From Pigmentiphaga sp. NML030171 (lineage in GTDB: Bacteria; Pseudomonadota; Gammaproteobacteria; Burkholderiales; Burkholderiaceae_B): a stretch of 64,000 bases of DNA. The stretch spans positions 1 to 64,000 of the forward strand of contig NZ_NINX01000051.1 of assembly GCF_002188635.1 (NCBI RefSeq), written 5' to 3'. Of this stretch, positions 16,343-24,543 are shown one piece after another. Under the pieces are notes generated by a model. It was not told the DNA's origin. It saw only the letters and a program-made list of their open reading frames with translations, and ran no database searches. The position numbers were made by a program, and so were the translations under genes. Each line of letters opens with the position of its first letter. Within the stretch, counting starts at the first letter, position 1.

Positions 16343-16392
16343 ATCTCCTCCCAACGTGAGCCAGGCGAAATTTTGCCCGCAATGAAAACGCC

Positions 16393-16422
16393 TTGACGAA
16401 ATTACGTGCCAACCTGCATTAT
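16393..16422 (+). promoter_or_regulatory. Possible sigma-70 promoter of the TRAP operon
   Basis: TTGACG at 16393-16398 and CATTAT at 16417-16422 are separated by 18 bases. The pair lies just upstream of the IclR-type operator, so a repressor bound there would block transcription start. The -10 box is weak, so this is tentative. Confidence 0.35.
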
Positions 16423-16443
16423 GTTCCATATAACGATAGATTA

Positions 16444-16460
16444 GTTCCGAAAAACGGAAC
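16444..16460. promoter_or_regulatory. IclR-type operator, perfect inverted repeat
   Basis: GTTCCGAAAAACGGAAC has perfect 6 bp arms around five A residues. It lies in the divergent region between the IclR/aspartate dehydrogenase operon and the TRAP genes. The arms resemble known IclR-family targets (TTCCG/CGGAA). The following T run is not a terminator, because no gene precedes it on that strand. Confidence 0.6.
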
Positions 16461-16518
16461 TTTTTTTGCCGGACCCGGGCCGGCTTCCTTTCATCGACCC
16501 AGTGCAAGGGGGAACTCC

Positions 16519-17553
16519 ATGCGTAAGAACCATGCTTTGAAGCCGCTCGTGGCCGCCGCCATGGCAGCCGCCGTCCTGGCCGGTCCGGCCCACGCCGCCG
16601 ACAAGAAAGTCAGCCTGCGGCTGTCGCACAACCTGCCCACCACCAACCCCCTGCACTACGGCGTGCTGGTTCCCTGGGCGCAGTCGATCGAAAAGGACTC
16701 GGGCGGCAGCATCGCGATCCAGGTATTCCCCGCGCAGCAACTGGGCCCCGCCAAGGACCACTACAACCTGGCCCGCGACGGCATCGCCGACCTGGCCTTC
16801 TACCTGGTGGGTATCGAGCCGGGCCGCTTCCCCATCGTCACCGCCGCCGAGATGCCCTTCCTGGTGTCCGACACCGCCAAGGGCTCGCGGGCGCTGTACG
16901 AGTGGTACCAGCCCTACGCCAAGAAAGAGATGGCCGACGTCAAGGTCTGCACCATGTTCTATGACGGCGGCGGCACCATCCATTCCAAGAAGCGCATCGA
17001 AAGCCCCACCGACCTGGCCGGCCTGAAGATCCGTTCCCCGAACGTCATGGCGGCCAACTTCTACCGCCTGTCCGGCGCCTCGCCCGTCCAGCTGTCGGCG
17101 TCCGACGCGGCCGAAGCCGTCGAGCGCGGCGTGGTGGACGCGATCTCGTTCCCCTGGAACCTGCTGCAGGCCCTGGGCGCGGACCGCGCGTTGACCTATC
17201 ACCTCGACATGAACTTCTATTCGCTGGGCACGGCGATCCTGATGAACAAGTCGTCGTACGGCAAGCTGTCGGCCGACCAGAAGAAGGTCATCGACAACCA
17301 CTGCAACGCCGACTGGGCCGAGCGCCTGCCCATGCCCTGGTACAACTGGGAACAGGAAGGCCGGGCCGCGCTGCTGAAGAAGCCGGGCCACACGGTCTAT
17401 ACGATCTCGGACGCCAAGGTCGGCGAATGGAAGGCCATGGCCGCCAAGGTCCGCGGCGAATGGGAAAACAGCGTCAAGAAGAACCGCGTCGACGGCGCCA
17501 AGGTGTTCGGCGAACTGCAGGACACGCTGAAGAAATACAACGCCGCCTACTGA
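16519..17553 (+). CDS. dctP: TRAP transporter periplasmic substrate-binding protein (DctP family)
   Basis: 344 residues, AGGGGGA ribosome site before ATG 16519. Signal peptide ends AHA-ADKKVSLRLSHNLPTTNPLHYG. DctP-family features follow: IQVFPAQQLGPAKDHYNLARDGIADLAF and the conserved arginine region PTDLAGLKIRSPN that binds the substrate carboxylate, then DAISFPWNLLQALG. The protein captures an organic acid in the periplasm for the Q/M membrane subunits encoded next. The aspartate dehydrogenase, hydrolase and amidase around it suggest an amide or amino-dicarboxylate type ligand, which is inference. Confidence 0.92.
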   Translation: MRKNHALKPLVAAAMAAAVLAGPAHAADKKVSLRLSHNLPTTNPLHYGVLVPWAQSIEKDSGGSIAIQVFPAQQLGPAKDHYNLARDGIADLAFYLVGIEPGRFPIVTAAEMPFLVSDTAKGSRALYEWYQPYAKKEMADVKVCTMFYDGGGTIHSKKRIESPTDLAGLKIRSPNVMAANFYRLSGASPVQLSASDAAEAVERGVVDAISFPWNLLQALGADRALTYHLDMNFYSLGTAILMNKSSYGKLSADQKKVIDNHCNADWAERLPMPWYNWEQEGRAALLKKPGHTVYTISDAKVGEWKAMAAKVRGEWENSVKKNRVDGAKVFGELQDTLKKYNAAY

Positions 17554-17572
17554 CCGTCCGACGGGCATCGCC

Positions 17573-18064
17573 ATGAAACAACGTCTGCTTGCCTTCCTCG
17601 AGTTCGTGCCGTCGGTCCTGCTGCTGTGCATGGCGATACTCACGTCCGCATCGGTGGCCACGCGCTACCTCTTCGCCTACCCGCTTCCGGACGAGTACGA
17701 GATCTCGCGCCTGCTCCTGAGCGTGGTGGTGTGCTGGGGCATCGCGGCGGCCTTCCGCCATGACGACCACATCCAGCTCGACATCTTCTGGAGCGCGCTG
17801 GGGCCGCGCGCCAAGCGCGTACTGACCCGCATCGGCGCCGCGCTGTGCCTGTGCATCGTCGGCGGCTTCTCCTACGCCCTGGGCACCAAGGTCGTCGACG
17901 TCTTCGAAGCGGGGCTGCTGACCGTGGACCTGGAACTGCCGGTCTGGGGCTTCTACACCGCCGCCTGGCTCGGCACCCTGGCCTGCTTCTTCATCCTGCT
18001 CCAGCAGGTCATCGCTCCCCCCGAGCCGGAGGCCCACGACGGCCATCCGGACGCCACGGTCTGA
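17573..18064 (+). CDS. dctQ: TRAP transporter small membrane subunit (DctQ family)
   Basis: 163 residues with four predicted transmembrane helices: around residues 10-30, 45-62, 85-105 and 125-148. The family mark is the charged segment FRHDDHIQLDIFW after helix two. DctQ pairs with DctM in the inner membrane to drive sodium- or proton-coupled uptake of the ligand bound by DctP. It lies 19 bases after dctP and 13 bases before dctM. Confidence 0.9.
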   Translation: MKQRLLAFLEFVPSVLLLCMAILTSASVATRYLFAYPLPDEYEISRLLLSVVVCWGIAAAFRHDDHIQLDIFWSALGPRAKRVLTRIGAALCLCIVGGFSYALGTKVVDVFEAGLLTVDLELPVWGFYTAAWLGTLACFFILLQQVIAPPEPEAHDGHPDATV

Positions 18065-18077
18065 ACGGACGCACACC

Positions 18078-19382
18078 ATGATCGGCCCCAATCTCGCCAT
18101 CCTCATCGGCTTCGGCTCCCTGCTGCTGCTCTGCCTGCTGCGCGTCCCCATCGGCCTGGCCATGGGCGCCTCCGGCATCCTGGGCTTCGGCCTGATGACC
18201 GGCTTCGAGCCCGCCTTCAAACTGCTGTCGCACTCCGTCATTTCCACCTTCTCCGACTACACCATGGGGCTGGTGCCGCTGTTCATCCTGATGGGCACGG
18301 TGGCCGTGGCCTCGGGCATGAGCGGGGAGTTGTTCCGCGCCGCGCAGCTCTGGCTGGGCAACTTCCGCGGCGGCCTGGCCGTGGCCACCGTGGCCTCGTG
18401 CGGCGGCTTCGCCGCCATCTGCGGCTCGTCGGCCGCCACCGCCGCCACCATGACGCGGGTCGCCCTGCCCGAGATGAAAAAGCACGGCTATTCGGAACGC
18501 CTGGCCACCGGCGTGATCGCGGCCGGCGGCACGCTGGGCGTGCTGATCCCGCCCTCGATCGCGCTGGCCGTCTACGGCTTGCTGACCCAGCAAAGCGTGG
18601 GCCTGTTGTTCATGGCCGGCGTCATACCGGGCATCATCGCCATCGCCATGTACATGCTGGTGGTCAAGGTGTGGCTGGCCGTGCGCCCGCAGGATGCGCC
18701 GGCAGGCCAGCAGGCCGCGATGCGCGAACGCCTGTCCAGCCTGACGCGGCTCGGTCCCATCATGCTGCTCATCCTGTTCGTCATCGGCGGCATCTATGGC
18801 GGCCTGTTCACGCCCACCGAGGCCGGTGCCGTGGGCGCCGCCGGCGCCATCGCCATCGTCGCACTGGGCCGGCGCCTGTCCTGGAAGACGCTGTTCTCCT
18901 CACTGGCGGAAAGCGTCCGCATGGGCGCGGCCATCCTGCTGATCATGGCGGGCGCCGTGCTGTTCGGCTACTTCCTGGCCGTGACCGAGACGCCGCAGAA
19001 GGCGGCGCAACTGCTCATCGACGCCAACCTGGGCCGCTATGGCACGCTGCTCGTGATCATCGGCATCATGCTGGTGCTGGGCTGCCTGATCGATGCCCTG
19101 GCAGTGGTCATCCTGATCGTGCCCCTGGTCTATCCCATCGTGATGCAGCTGGGCTTCGATCCGATCTGGTTCGGCGTGATCGTGACCATGTGCGTGGAGC
19201 TGGGCCTCATCACCCCGCCCTTCGGGCTGAATGTCTTCGTGATCAAGGGCCTGTCCAAGCGGACCGACATCTGGACCATCTACAAGGGTGTCACGCCCTT
19301 CATCATCGTGGACCTGCTGCGCATAGGCCTCCTGATCGCCTTCCCCAGCCTGGTGCTGTTCCTCCCCGACATGGCGCGCTGA
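18078..19382 (+). CDS. dctM: TRAP transporter large membrane subunit (DctM family)
   Basis: 434 residues, hydrophobic throughout (about 12 helices), the normal DctM length. Characteristic stretches: VPLFILMGTVAVASGMSGELFRAAQLWLG, ASCGGFAAICGSSAATAATMTRVALPEMKKHGYSERLATGVIAAGGTLGVLIPPS, and GVIVTMCVELGLITPPFGLNVFVIKG, which forms part of the conserved substrate path near the C-terminus. It is the transport subunit of the complete TRAP system encoded at 16519-19382. Confidence 0.94.
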   Translation: MIGPNLAILIGFGSLLLLCLLRVPIGLAMGASGILGFGLMTGFEPAFKLLSHSVISTFSDYTMGLVPLFILMGTVAVASGMSGELFRAAQLWLGNFRGGLAVATVASCGGFAAICGSSAATAATMTRVALPEMKKHGYSERLATGVIAAGGTLGVLIPPSIALAVYGLLTQQSVGLLFMAGVIPGIIAIAMYMLVVKVWLAVRPQDAPAGQQAAMRERLSSLTRLGPIMLLILFVIGGIYGGLFTPTEAGAVGAAGAIAIVALGRRLSWKTLFSSLAESVRMGAAILLIMAGAVLFGYFLAVTETPQKAAQLLIDANLGRYGTLLVIIGIMLVLGCLIDALAVVILIVPLVYPIVMQLGFDPIWFGVIVTMCVELGLITPPFGLNVFVIKGLSKRTDIWTIYKGVTPFIIVDLLRIGLLIAFPSLVLFLPDMAR

Positions 19383-19401
19383 ACGCGTAGTAGACGTACC
19401 C

Positions 19402-20340
19402 ATGACCATGAAGACTGAGCCGCGCAGCGGCCGACTGGTGCGCGTGCGCACCACCCAGCAGGTCGAACTGACCGGATTCCTCGCGCCCGCCCCCGCGGCG
19501 GACGCCCCCGTGCTGATCAGCCTGCACGGCCTGAGCGGCAACTTCGACACCAGTTTCACCTTCGATTTCCTGCAAAGCCCCGACCTGGCCGGCGTCCACC
19601 TGCTGTCCATCGGATGCAGCGGCCACGGGAACATCGCCATGTCGCGGGTCGGCGCCGAACCGGTCTACAGGCTGACCGGCTCGGCGTTCGAGTATTTCGA
19701 CGACTGCATTCCCGACCTGGCCGCGTGGATGGACTTCGCGGCCAGGTCGCACGCCGGCCCCATCGTCCTGATGGGCCATTCGCTGGGCGCCTCGAAAATC
19801 CTGCGCTATGCCGCGGCGACCGGCGACGCGCGCGTGCGCGGGCTGGTGCTGGCGTCGGCCGCCGACCTGCGCGGCGCCTTCTTCGCCCTGCATGGCGAGG
19901 AAAAGGCCGCGGCCTTCCTGGCCCAGGCGCGGCAATGGGTGGACGCCGGCCAGGGCCGCACGCTGATGGGAGAGGACTGCGTCCTGGGCCTGCTGCGGCA
20001 GCGCATTTCCGCGCAGACCTTGCTGGACCGCTTCGAGGAAGGCCGGCCCGCCGATACCTTCGACTTCCACGATCGCCACTCGCCGCAGGCCTTCCGGGAT
20101 CTTTCGACGATAACGGCGCCGATCCTGTCGCTGTACGGTTCCGAAGGCGAGATCGTCGGGACCGCCGGAGTCCGGGGCGCGATCGAACTGCTGCGCAGCC
20201 ACGCGACATCCGCGCTATCGTTCTCGTCCGCGGTGCTGGGCGGCAACCATTGGTACGCCGGCCACGAGATCGAAGCGGCCGCCGTCATCGCCAACTGGCT
20301 GGCCGGACATGTCCGGAACACGAAGGAGCATCATGACTGA
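19402..20340 (+). CDS. Alpha/beta hydrolase
   Basis: 312 residues; ATG 19402 or 19408 could be used and neither has a strong ribosome site. Alpha/beta hydrolase core: VLISLHGLSGNFDTSF (oxyanion region), nucleophile Ser127 in VLMGHSLGASK, a likely acid in ILSLYGSEGEIVG and the catalytic histidine in GGNHWYAGHE near the end. The substrate is not known. The gene follows the TRAP operon by 19 bases, and its last eight bases overlap the amidase start, so the two hydrolases are coupled and probably act on the imported compound. Confidence 0.82.
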   Translation: MTMKTEPRSGRLVRVRTTQQVELTGFLAPAPAADAPVLISLHGLSGNFDTSFTFDFLQSPDLAGVHLLSIGCSGHGNIAMSRVGAEPVYRLTGSAFEYFDDCIPDLAAWMDFAARSHAGPIVLMGHSLGASKILRYAAATGDARVRGLVLASAADLRGAFFALHGEEKAAAFLAQARQWVDAGQGRTLMGEDCVLGLLRQRISAQTLLDRFEEGRPADTFDFHDRHSPQAFRDLSTITAPILSLYGSEGEIVGTAGVRGAIELLRSHATSALSFSSAVLGGNHWYAGHEIEAAAVIANWLAGHVRNTKEHHD

Positions 20341-21691
20341 CGCACGGGGAATCGCCGCGCTGGCCCAGGGCTACGCCCAGGGCAGCCTGGATCCGGTGGA
20401 CGTCGCGCGCCAGGCGCTGGACCAGGCACGCGGCCCCGGCATGGACGCGGTCTTCATCACGCTGCTGGAAGAACGCGCCATGGAAGAGGCCCGCGCCAGT
20501 CAGGCGCGCTGGCGCGAAGGCCGGCCCCTGGGGCCGCTGGACGGCGTGCCCCTGGCCTGGAAGGACCTGTTCGACATGGCGGGCACCGTCACCACCTGCG
20601 CGTCGGACACGCGCCGGCGGGCGGCGCCCGCCACGGCCGATGCGCCCGCCGTGCGCGCGCTCTCGGCCGCCGGCATGGTCAGCGTGGGCAAGACCAACCT
20701 GAGCGAATTCGCTTTCTCGGGACTGGGCATCAACCTGCATTTCGGTACGCCGCCCAACCCGCACGACGCTTCGGTCCCGCGCATCCCGGGCGGCTCCTCG
20801 TCGGGATCGGCCGTGGCCGTTGCCCGCCAGGTCGTCCCCTGCGCCATGGGCACCGACACCTCGGGTTCGATCCGGGTACCGGCGGCCCTGAACGGGCTGG
20901 TCGGCTGGAAGCCCAGTTCGGCCCGCTACGATCAACGCGACGTCTTTCCGCTGGCGCCTTCGCTCGACAGCATCGGCCCCCTGGTGCGGACCGTGGCCGA
21001 TGCCTGCCTGATCGACGATGCTCTGCTGGGCCGCGCGCCGGTCCTGCGGACGAGCGCCGACCGCCCCGCCGCGCGGCTGGTGATTCCCTCGGGCATCGTC
21101 ATGAGCGAGCTCGAACCGGGCGTGGCCGCCGCGTTCGAGGCCGCGGCCGAGCGCCTGTCCCGGCGCGGCTTCACCGTCGAACGCCGGTCGGTCCCCGCGC
21201 TGGACCTGACCCATTACCTGTTCGCCACGTTCGGCACGCTGGTGGGCATCGAGGCGGCCGCCGTACACCGCGAACTGCTGGACGATCCGGCGGCGCTCGC
21301 GCGGGTCGACGCCCGCATCGTGCAGCGGCTGCGGCTGGGCCAGGCCATCCCGGCGCCAAGCCGGCAGGCCCTGCGCGACAACCGGCCGCTGCTGGTGTCG
21401 GCCTTGGCCACGGCCCTCGCTCCCGGCGAGGCGCTGCTGTTTCCCACCGTGCCCATGGCGGCCCCGCCCATCGCGGCGCTGGCGGCCGATCCGGCCTGGT
21501 TCGCGCAATGCAATGCGCGCGTGCTGCGCAACACCATGATAGGCAGCTATCTGGACATGCCCACGCTCGCCCTGCCCTGCGGCACCGACGGCGCCGGCCT
21601 GCCCGCCGGCATGAGCCTGGCGATGGCGACCGGCCGCGACGAAGCCCTGCTGGCGCTCGGCCTTGCCGTCGAGCGCGAATTGGCGGCCTAG
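20333..21691 (+). CDS. Amidase-signature family hydrolase
   Basis: 452 residues from ATG 20333, behind AAGGAG. The Ser-cisSer-Lys machinery is visible: Lys77 in GVPLAWKDLFD, the cis-serine within GGSSSGSAVAVA (residues 153-163) and the nucleophile Ser179 in GTDTSGSIRVPA. It resembles AtzF/GatA-like bacterial amidases that hydrolyse small amides to acid and ammonia in the cytosol. It is not GatA itself: no gatB or gatC is present, and the context is a transporter operon. The aspartate dehydrogenase opposite may handle its product. Confidence 0.87.
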   Translation: MTDARGIAALAQGYAQGSLDPVDVARQALDQARGPGMDAVFITLLEERAMEEARASQARWREGRPLGPLDGVPLAWKDLFDMAGTVTTCASDTRRRAAPATADAPAVRALSAAGMVSVGKTNLSEFAFSGLGINLHFGTPPNPHDASVPRIPGGSSSGSAVAVARQVVPCAMGTDTSGSIRVPAALNGLVGWKPSSARYDQRDVFPLAPSLDSIGPLVRTVADACLIDDALLGRAPVLRTSADRPAARLVIPSGIVMSELEPGVAAAFEAAAERLSRRGFTVERRSVPALDLTHYLFATFGTLVGIEAAAVHRELLDDPAALARVDARIVQRLRLGQAIPAPSRQALRDNRPLLVSALATALAPGEALLFPTVPMAAPPIAALAADPAWFAQCNARVLRNTMIGSYLDMPTLALPCGTDGAGLPAGMSLAMATGRDEALLALGLAVERELAA

Positions 21692-21719
21692 GACCTGTTC
21701 ACGCCCAAAGGGGCTCGCC

Positions 21720-22034
21720 TCACCACTTCCGGCGGCCGGCCAACGTCTCGGCCAGCAGCCGGAAATCGCCCCGCAGCGACCACCAGGGATGGGTGAACGT
21801 GGCGGGGCGGTTCTTCTCGAAGAAGAAATGCCCGGTCCAGGCCAGGCCGTACCCGCAGGCCAGCGCGGCCACGAGCAGCCAGGGCTGGCGCAGCCCGGCC
21901 GCCAGCAATACCAGCAGCAGGGCCAGGCCCGTACCCGCGACGTGCAGGCGCCGGGATACGGGATGCGCGTGTTCCCCCAGGTAAAACCCGTAGAACTCAT
22001 CGAAATTGCGATAACGCCGCGCGGCTTCGCGCAT
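21720..22034 (-). CDS. DUF962/Mpo1-family membrane protein
   Basis: 104 residues with two hydrophobic helices in the centre. The DUF962 signature is clear: FDEFYGFYLGEHAHPVSRRLHVAGT at the start and WTGHFFFEKNRPATFTHPWWSLRGDFRL at the end, keeping the conserved histidines. Yeast Mpo1 of this family is an iron-dependent dioxygenase acting on 2-hydroxy fatty acids; the bacterial members are mostly uncharacterised. It is convergent with the amidase and has no obvious operon partner. Confidence 0.85.
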   Translation of the reverse strand: MREAARRYRNFDEFYGFYLGEHAHPVSRRLHVAGTGLALLLVLLAAGLRQPWLLVAALACGYGLAWTGHFFFEKNRPATFTHPWWSLRGDFRLLAETLAGRRKW

Positions 22035-22137
22035 GTCCCGTCCTCCCGCAAATACCCATGACTGGGTAGCGCCTTTCTTGCGATCCCCCGTGTATCATCG
22101 TGTAACCAAACATCCATCCCGTGGGGGAATCACACCG

Positions 22138-23913
22138 ATGAGAATACTCGCCGAAAAGGGGCAAGCGACCATGCCCTCGGTCCGGTCCGGCAATCATGGC
22201 ATGCGCCGGGGCCGGGCGGCAGTGGCCGTGATGCTGTTGTCGGCCATGCTGGCCGCCTGCGGTGGCGGCAGCGGCGCCAAGCCGGCTCCCGAGGCCGGCA
22301 AGGTATCCGGCATGGTCACCTACGACTTCGTGCCGGCGGTCAAGTCCCAGGGACTGGACTACGCCAAGACCCGTGCGCTGCCGGTGCGCGGCGCCGTGGT
22401 GGAAGCCTTCAGCGGAGCCGAGATCCTGGGCAGCACCGTGACCGACGCCCAGGGCAGGTATTCCCTCGTGCTGCCTCCGGGCCGCGAGGTCAAGATCCGG
22501 GTGCAGGCGCGCCTGTTGCGCGAAAGCAAGGAAGGCGCCTGGAGCGTGGCGATACGCGACAACACCAAGCCGGGCTACACGGCGGTTCCCACCAACGCGC
22601 CCATCTATGCCATGGAAAGCAAGGCGCTGTCCGTGCCCCAGGAAAGCATGGTCCTCGACCTGCACGCGGCGTCGGGCTGGAGCGGCAGCAACACCGCGGG
22701 CAGCTACGCCGGCGCCCGCGCGGCCGCGCCCTTCTCCGTGCTGGACCAGGCCTACGGCGCCATGCAGCGCTTCCTGGCCATCGCGCCGGATATCAACTTC
22801 CCCCACCTGAACATCTACTGGAGCGAGAACAACGGGCCTGCCGAGGGCGAGCCGAAGAACGGCGACATCGGCACCAGCCACTTCAATTCCGAAGGCCCCG
22901 CTCCCGGCCTCTACATCCTGGGCAAGGAAGACGTCGACACCGACGAGTACGACACCGGCGTGCTGGTCCATGAATGGGGCCACTACTTCGAAGGCCGGAT
23001 CTCGCGCTCGGACTCCGTGGGCGGCTCGCACGGCGCCGGCGACAAGCTCGACATGCGCGTGGCCTGGGGCGAAGGCTGGGGCAACGGGCTGGCCGGCATC
23101 GTGCGCAACGATCCCTTCTACGTCGACACCTCGGGCAAGAAGCAGCAGGACAGCTTCTACCTCGACGTCAGCGCACCGCCGGCTCCGCCCGACGATGCCG
23201 CCTGGTACAACGAATCGGCAATGCAGTACTTCATCTACCAGCTCGCGCAGCAGCCCGGCGGCTTCGAGACCACGATCTCCATCCTCCGCAACGAGCAGAA
23301 GCGCACGCCGGCCTTCACCAGCATCTTCCCGTTCGGCACCGCCCTGGCCAAACACCTCACCGACAGCACCGTGATCGGCAAGGTGAACGCGCTGCTGACC
23401 TCGGTCGGCACGCCCACGCTGGACGAGCTGGACGATTGGGGCGGCCCCGCGTCCTACACGATTCCGACCGTGCCGCCGGAAGTCGCCAAACCCTATGTCC
23501 GCTTCGATGCGCCCGCCGCCGGCGCCCCCGCGGCCACGCAGCAGGTATGCGTATCCAACCTGCTGGGCGGGGAATACAACAAGCTGGACCAGGGTCGCTT
23601 CCTGCGGCTCGAAGTGCCCAGCGCGGGCACCTACCGGCTGAGCGCGACCCTCGTCTCGCCCCCGGCTTTGGTAACCAAGGCCCACTTGTGGCTGTCCCGC
23701 CAGGGTGTGAAGATCCAGGAGGACGACGACGCGGTCGAAAGCACGCTCGAAGCCGGCACCTACACCGCCTTCCTGGTGGATACCGCGCTGACCAACGGTG
23801 GCGACGACGACGAGGACAGCGCCGCCCCCGACCCCGGCCCCGCCCCGGTCCCCGCCAACACCCGTGTCTGCTACCAGGTGAGTCTCGAACGTACTTCCGC
23901 AGGAGCCCTGTAA
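22138..23913 (+). CDS. Lipoprotein with HEXXH metalloprotease-like domain
   Basis: 591 residues from ATG 22138 (GGGGGAA upstream; ATG 22171 and 22201 are alternatives). Lipobox LAAC gives lipidated Cys41. A carboxypeptidase-regulatory-like beta domain follows (about 55-130: GKVSGMVTYDF to VTDAQGRYSLVLPPG). A central domain carries HEWGH at 278-282, with Glu312 in VAWGEGWGN 30 residues later, the layout of a gluzincin zinc site. A C-terminal region (about 460-560) looks like a PPC-type domain (EVPSAGTYRLSATL), followed by an acidic Asp/Glu/Pro tail. The function is unknown; an outer-membrane-anchored peptidase or its relative is likely. Confidence 0.72.
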   Translation: MRILAEKGQATMPSVRSGNHGMRRGRAAVAVMLLSAMLAACGGGSGAKPAPEAGKVSGMVTYDFVPAVKSQGLDYAKTRALPVRGAVVEAFSGAEILGSTVTDAQGRYSLVLPPGREVKIRVQARLLRESKEGAWSVAIRDNTKPGYTAVPTNAPIYAMESKALSVPQESMVLDLHAASGWSGSNTAGSYAGARAAAPFSVLDQAYGAMQRFLAIAPDINFPHLNIYWSENNGPAEGEPKNGDIGTSHFNSEGPAPGLYILGKEDVDTDEYDTGVLVHEWGHYFEGRISRSDSVGGSHGAGDKLDMRVAWGEGWGNGLAGIVRNDPFYVDTSGKKQQDSFYLDVSAPPAPPDDAAWYNESAMQYFIYQLAQQPGGFETTISILRNEQKRTPAFTSIFPFGTALAKHLTDSTVIGKVNALLTSVGTPTLDELDDWGGPASYTIPTVPPEVAKPYVRFDAPAAGAPAATQQVCVSNLLGGEYNKLDQGRFLRLEVPSAGTYRLSATLVSPPALVTKAHLWLSRQGVKIQEDDDAVESTLEAGTYTAFLVDTALTNGGDDDEDSAAPDPGPAPVPANTRVCYQVSLERTSAGAL

Positions 23914-24467
23914 TGCGCCCGCCTCTGAACATCGCCGCCGCCCGCCTGGCCATCCTGCTGGCGGCCGCTCTTCCCATTCTTCCCGCCTGCGCCCATGAAG
24001 CCCGGCAAGCGCCCGCGGCGACGGCTCCGGCCACCGGCGCCAACGCCTTCGTGGCGCGTCCAGGCAAGCCCGGCGACCTCGTCGCCGTCTCGGTCCGGGC
24101 GCCGTCGGCGCCGCTGGCCACGGGCCCCGCTTCCGTTGGTCTGTCGCTGCGCGGATCGCCGGGGGTGACCCAGGTGGAACTGAAGTACGGCGTCGAAGGC
24201 GCGCTGCGCGTGGATGCGGCGTCGCCCACGGTCGTCCCGCTGGATGCCCAGCGGCGCGCCGTCGTCGAGGTGCCCGTCACGGTGTTGGGCACCGGGGTGC
24301 ACTACCTGAACGTCTACGTCACGGCCAACGGACGGCACAGTGCCTTCTCGGTGCGCCTGGACGCCGGCCAGGCGGCCACCCGGAACCGCAAGCAGTCCGC
24401 GCCCGACCAGGGCGACTTCGTCGTGCTGCCGGCGCAGGAAACCCGCTCCGGCGGTACCGCGCAATAG
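23913..24467 (+). CDS. Exported protein of unknown function, partner of the HEXXH lipoprotein
   Basis: 184 residues; ATG 23913 overlaps the previous stop by one base, with AGGAG nearby, so the two are translationally coupled. The signal peptide ends in ILPACAHE; the cysteine could make it a lipoprotein. The rest is mostly beta-strand-like (VELKYGVEGALRVD, VPLDAQRRAVVEVPVTVLGTGVHYLNVYVTANG), suggesting one immunoglobulin-like domain, then a charged tail. I do not recognise the family. A role as inhibitor, chaperone or anchor for the upstream protein is possible. Confidence 0.65.
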   Translation: MRPPLNIAAARLAILLAAALPILPACAHEARQAPAATAPATGANAFVARPGKPGDLVAVSVRAPSAPLATGPASVGLSLRGSPGVTQVELKYGVEGALRVDAASPTVVPLDAQRRAVVEVPVTVLGTGVHYLNVYVTANGRHSAFSVRLDAGQAATRNRKQSAPDQGDFVVLPAQETRSGGTAQ

Positions 24468-24477
24468 CCCGGTCCCG

Positions 24478-24532
24478 GGCGGCGCGTCCGCGCCGCCATC
24501 CCGCGCACCGGCCGGGCGCCATGCCCGGCCGG
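24478..24532. terminator. Two strong GC hairpins between convergent genes
   Basis: GGCGGCGCG at 24478-24486 pairs with CGCGCCGCC at 24489-24497, and CCGGCCGGGC at 24508-24517 pairs with GCCCGGCCGG at 24523-24532. They fill the 76-base gap between two convergent genes. Neither has a T tract, so they may be stabilising 3' structures rather than intrinsic terminators. Confidence 0.4.
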
Positions 24533-24543
24533 CCGCGCAACGC

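Noticed and set aside
16444-16467. Inverted repeat plus T run as an intrinsic terminator
   Set aside because: Stem of only six pairs, no gene upstream on that strand, and a divergent regulatory setting; an operator is more likely.
20333-21691. GatA subunit of the tRNA amidotransferase
   Set aside because: No gatB/gatC neighbours and a transporter context; the amidase signature alone does not distinguish them.
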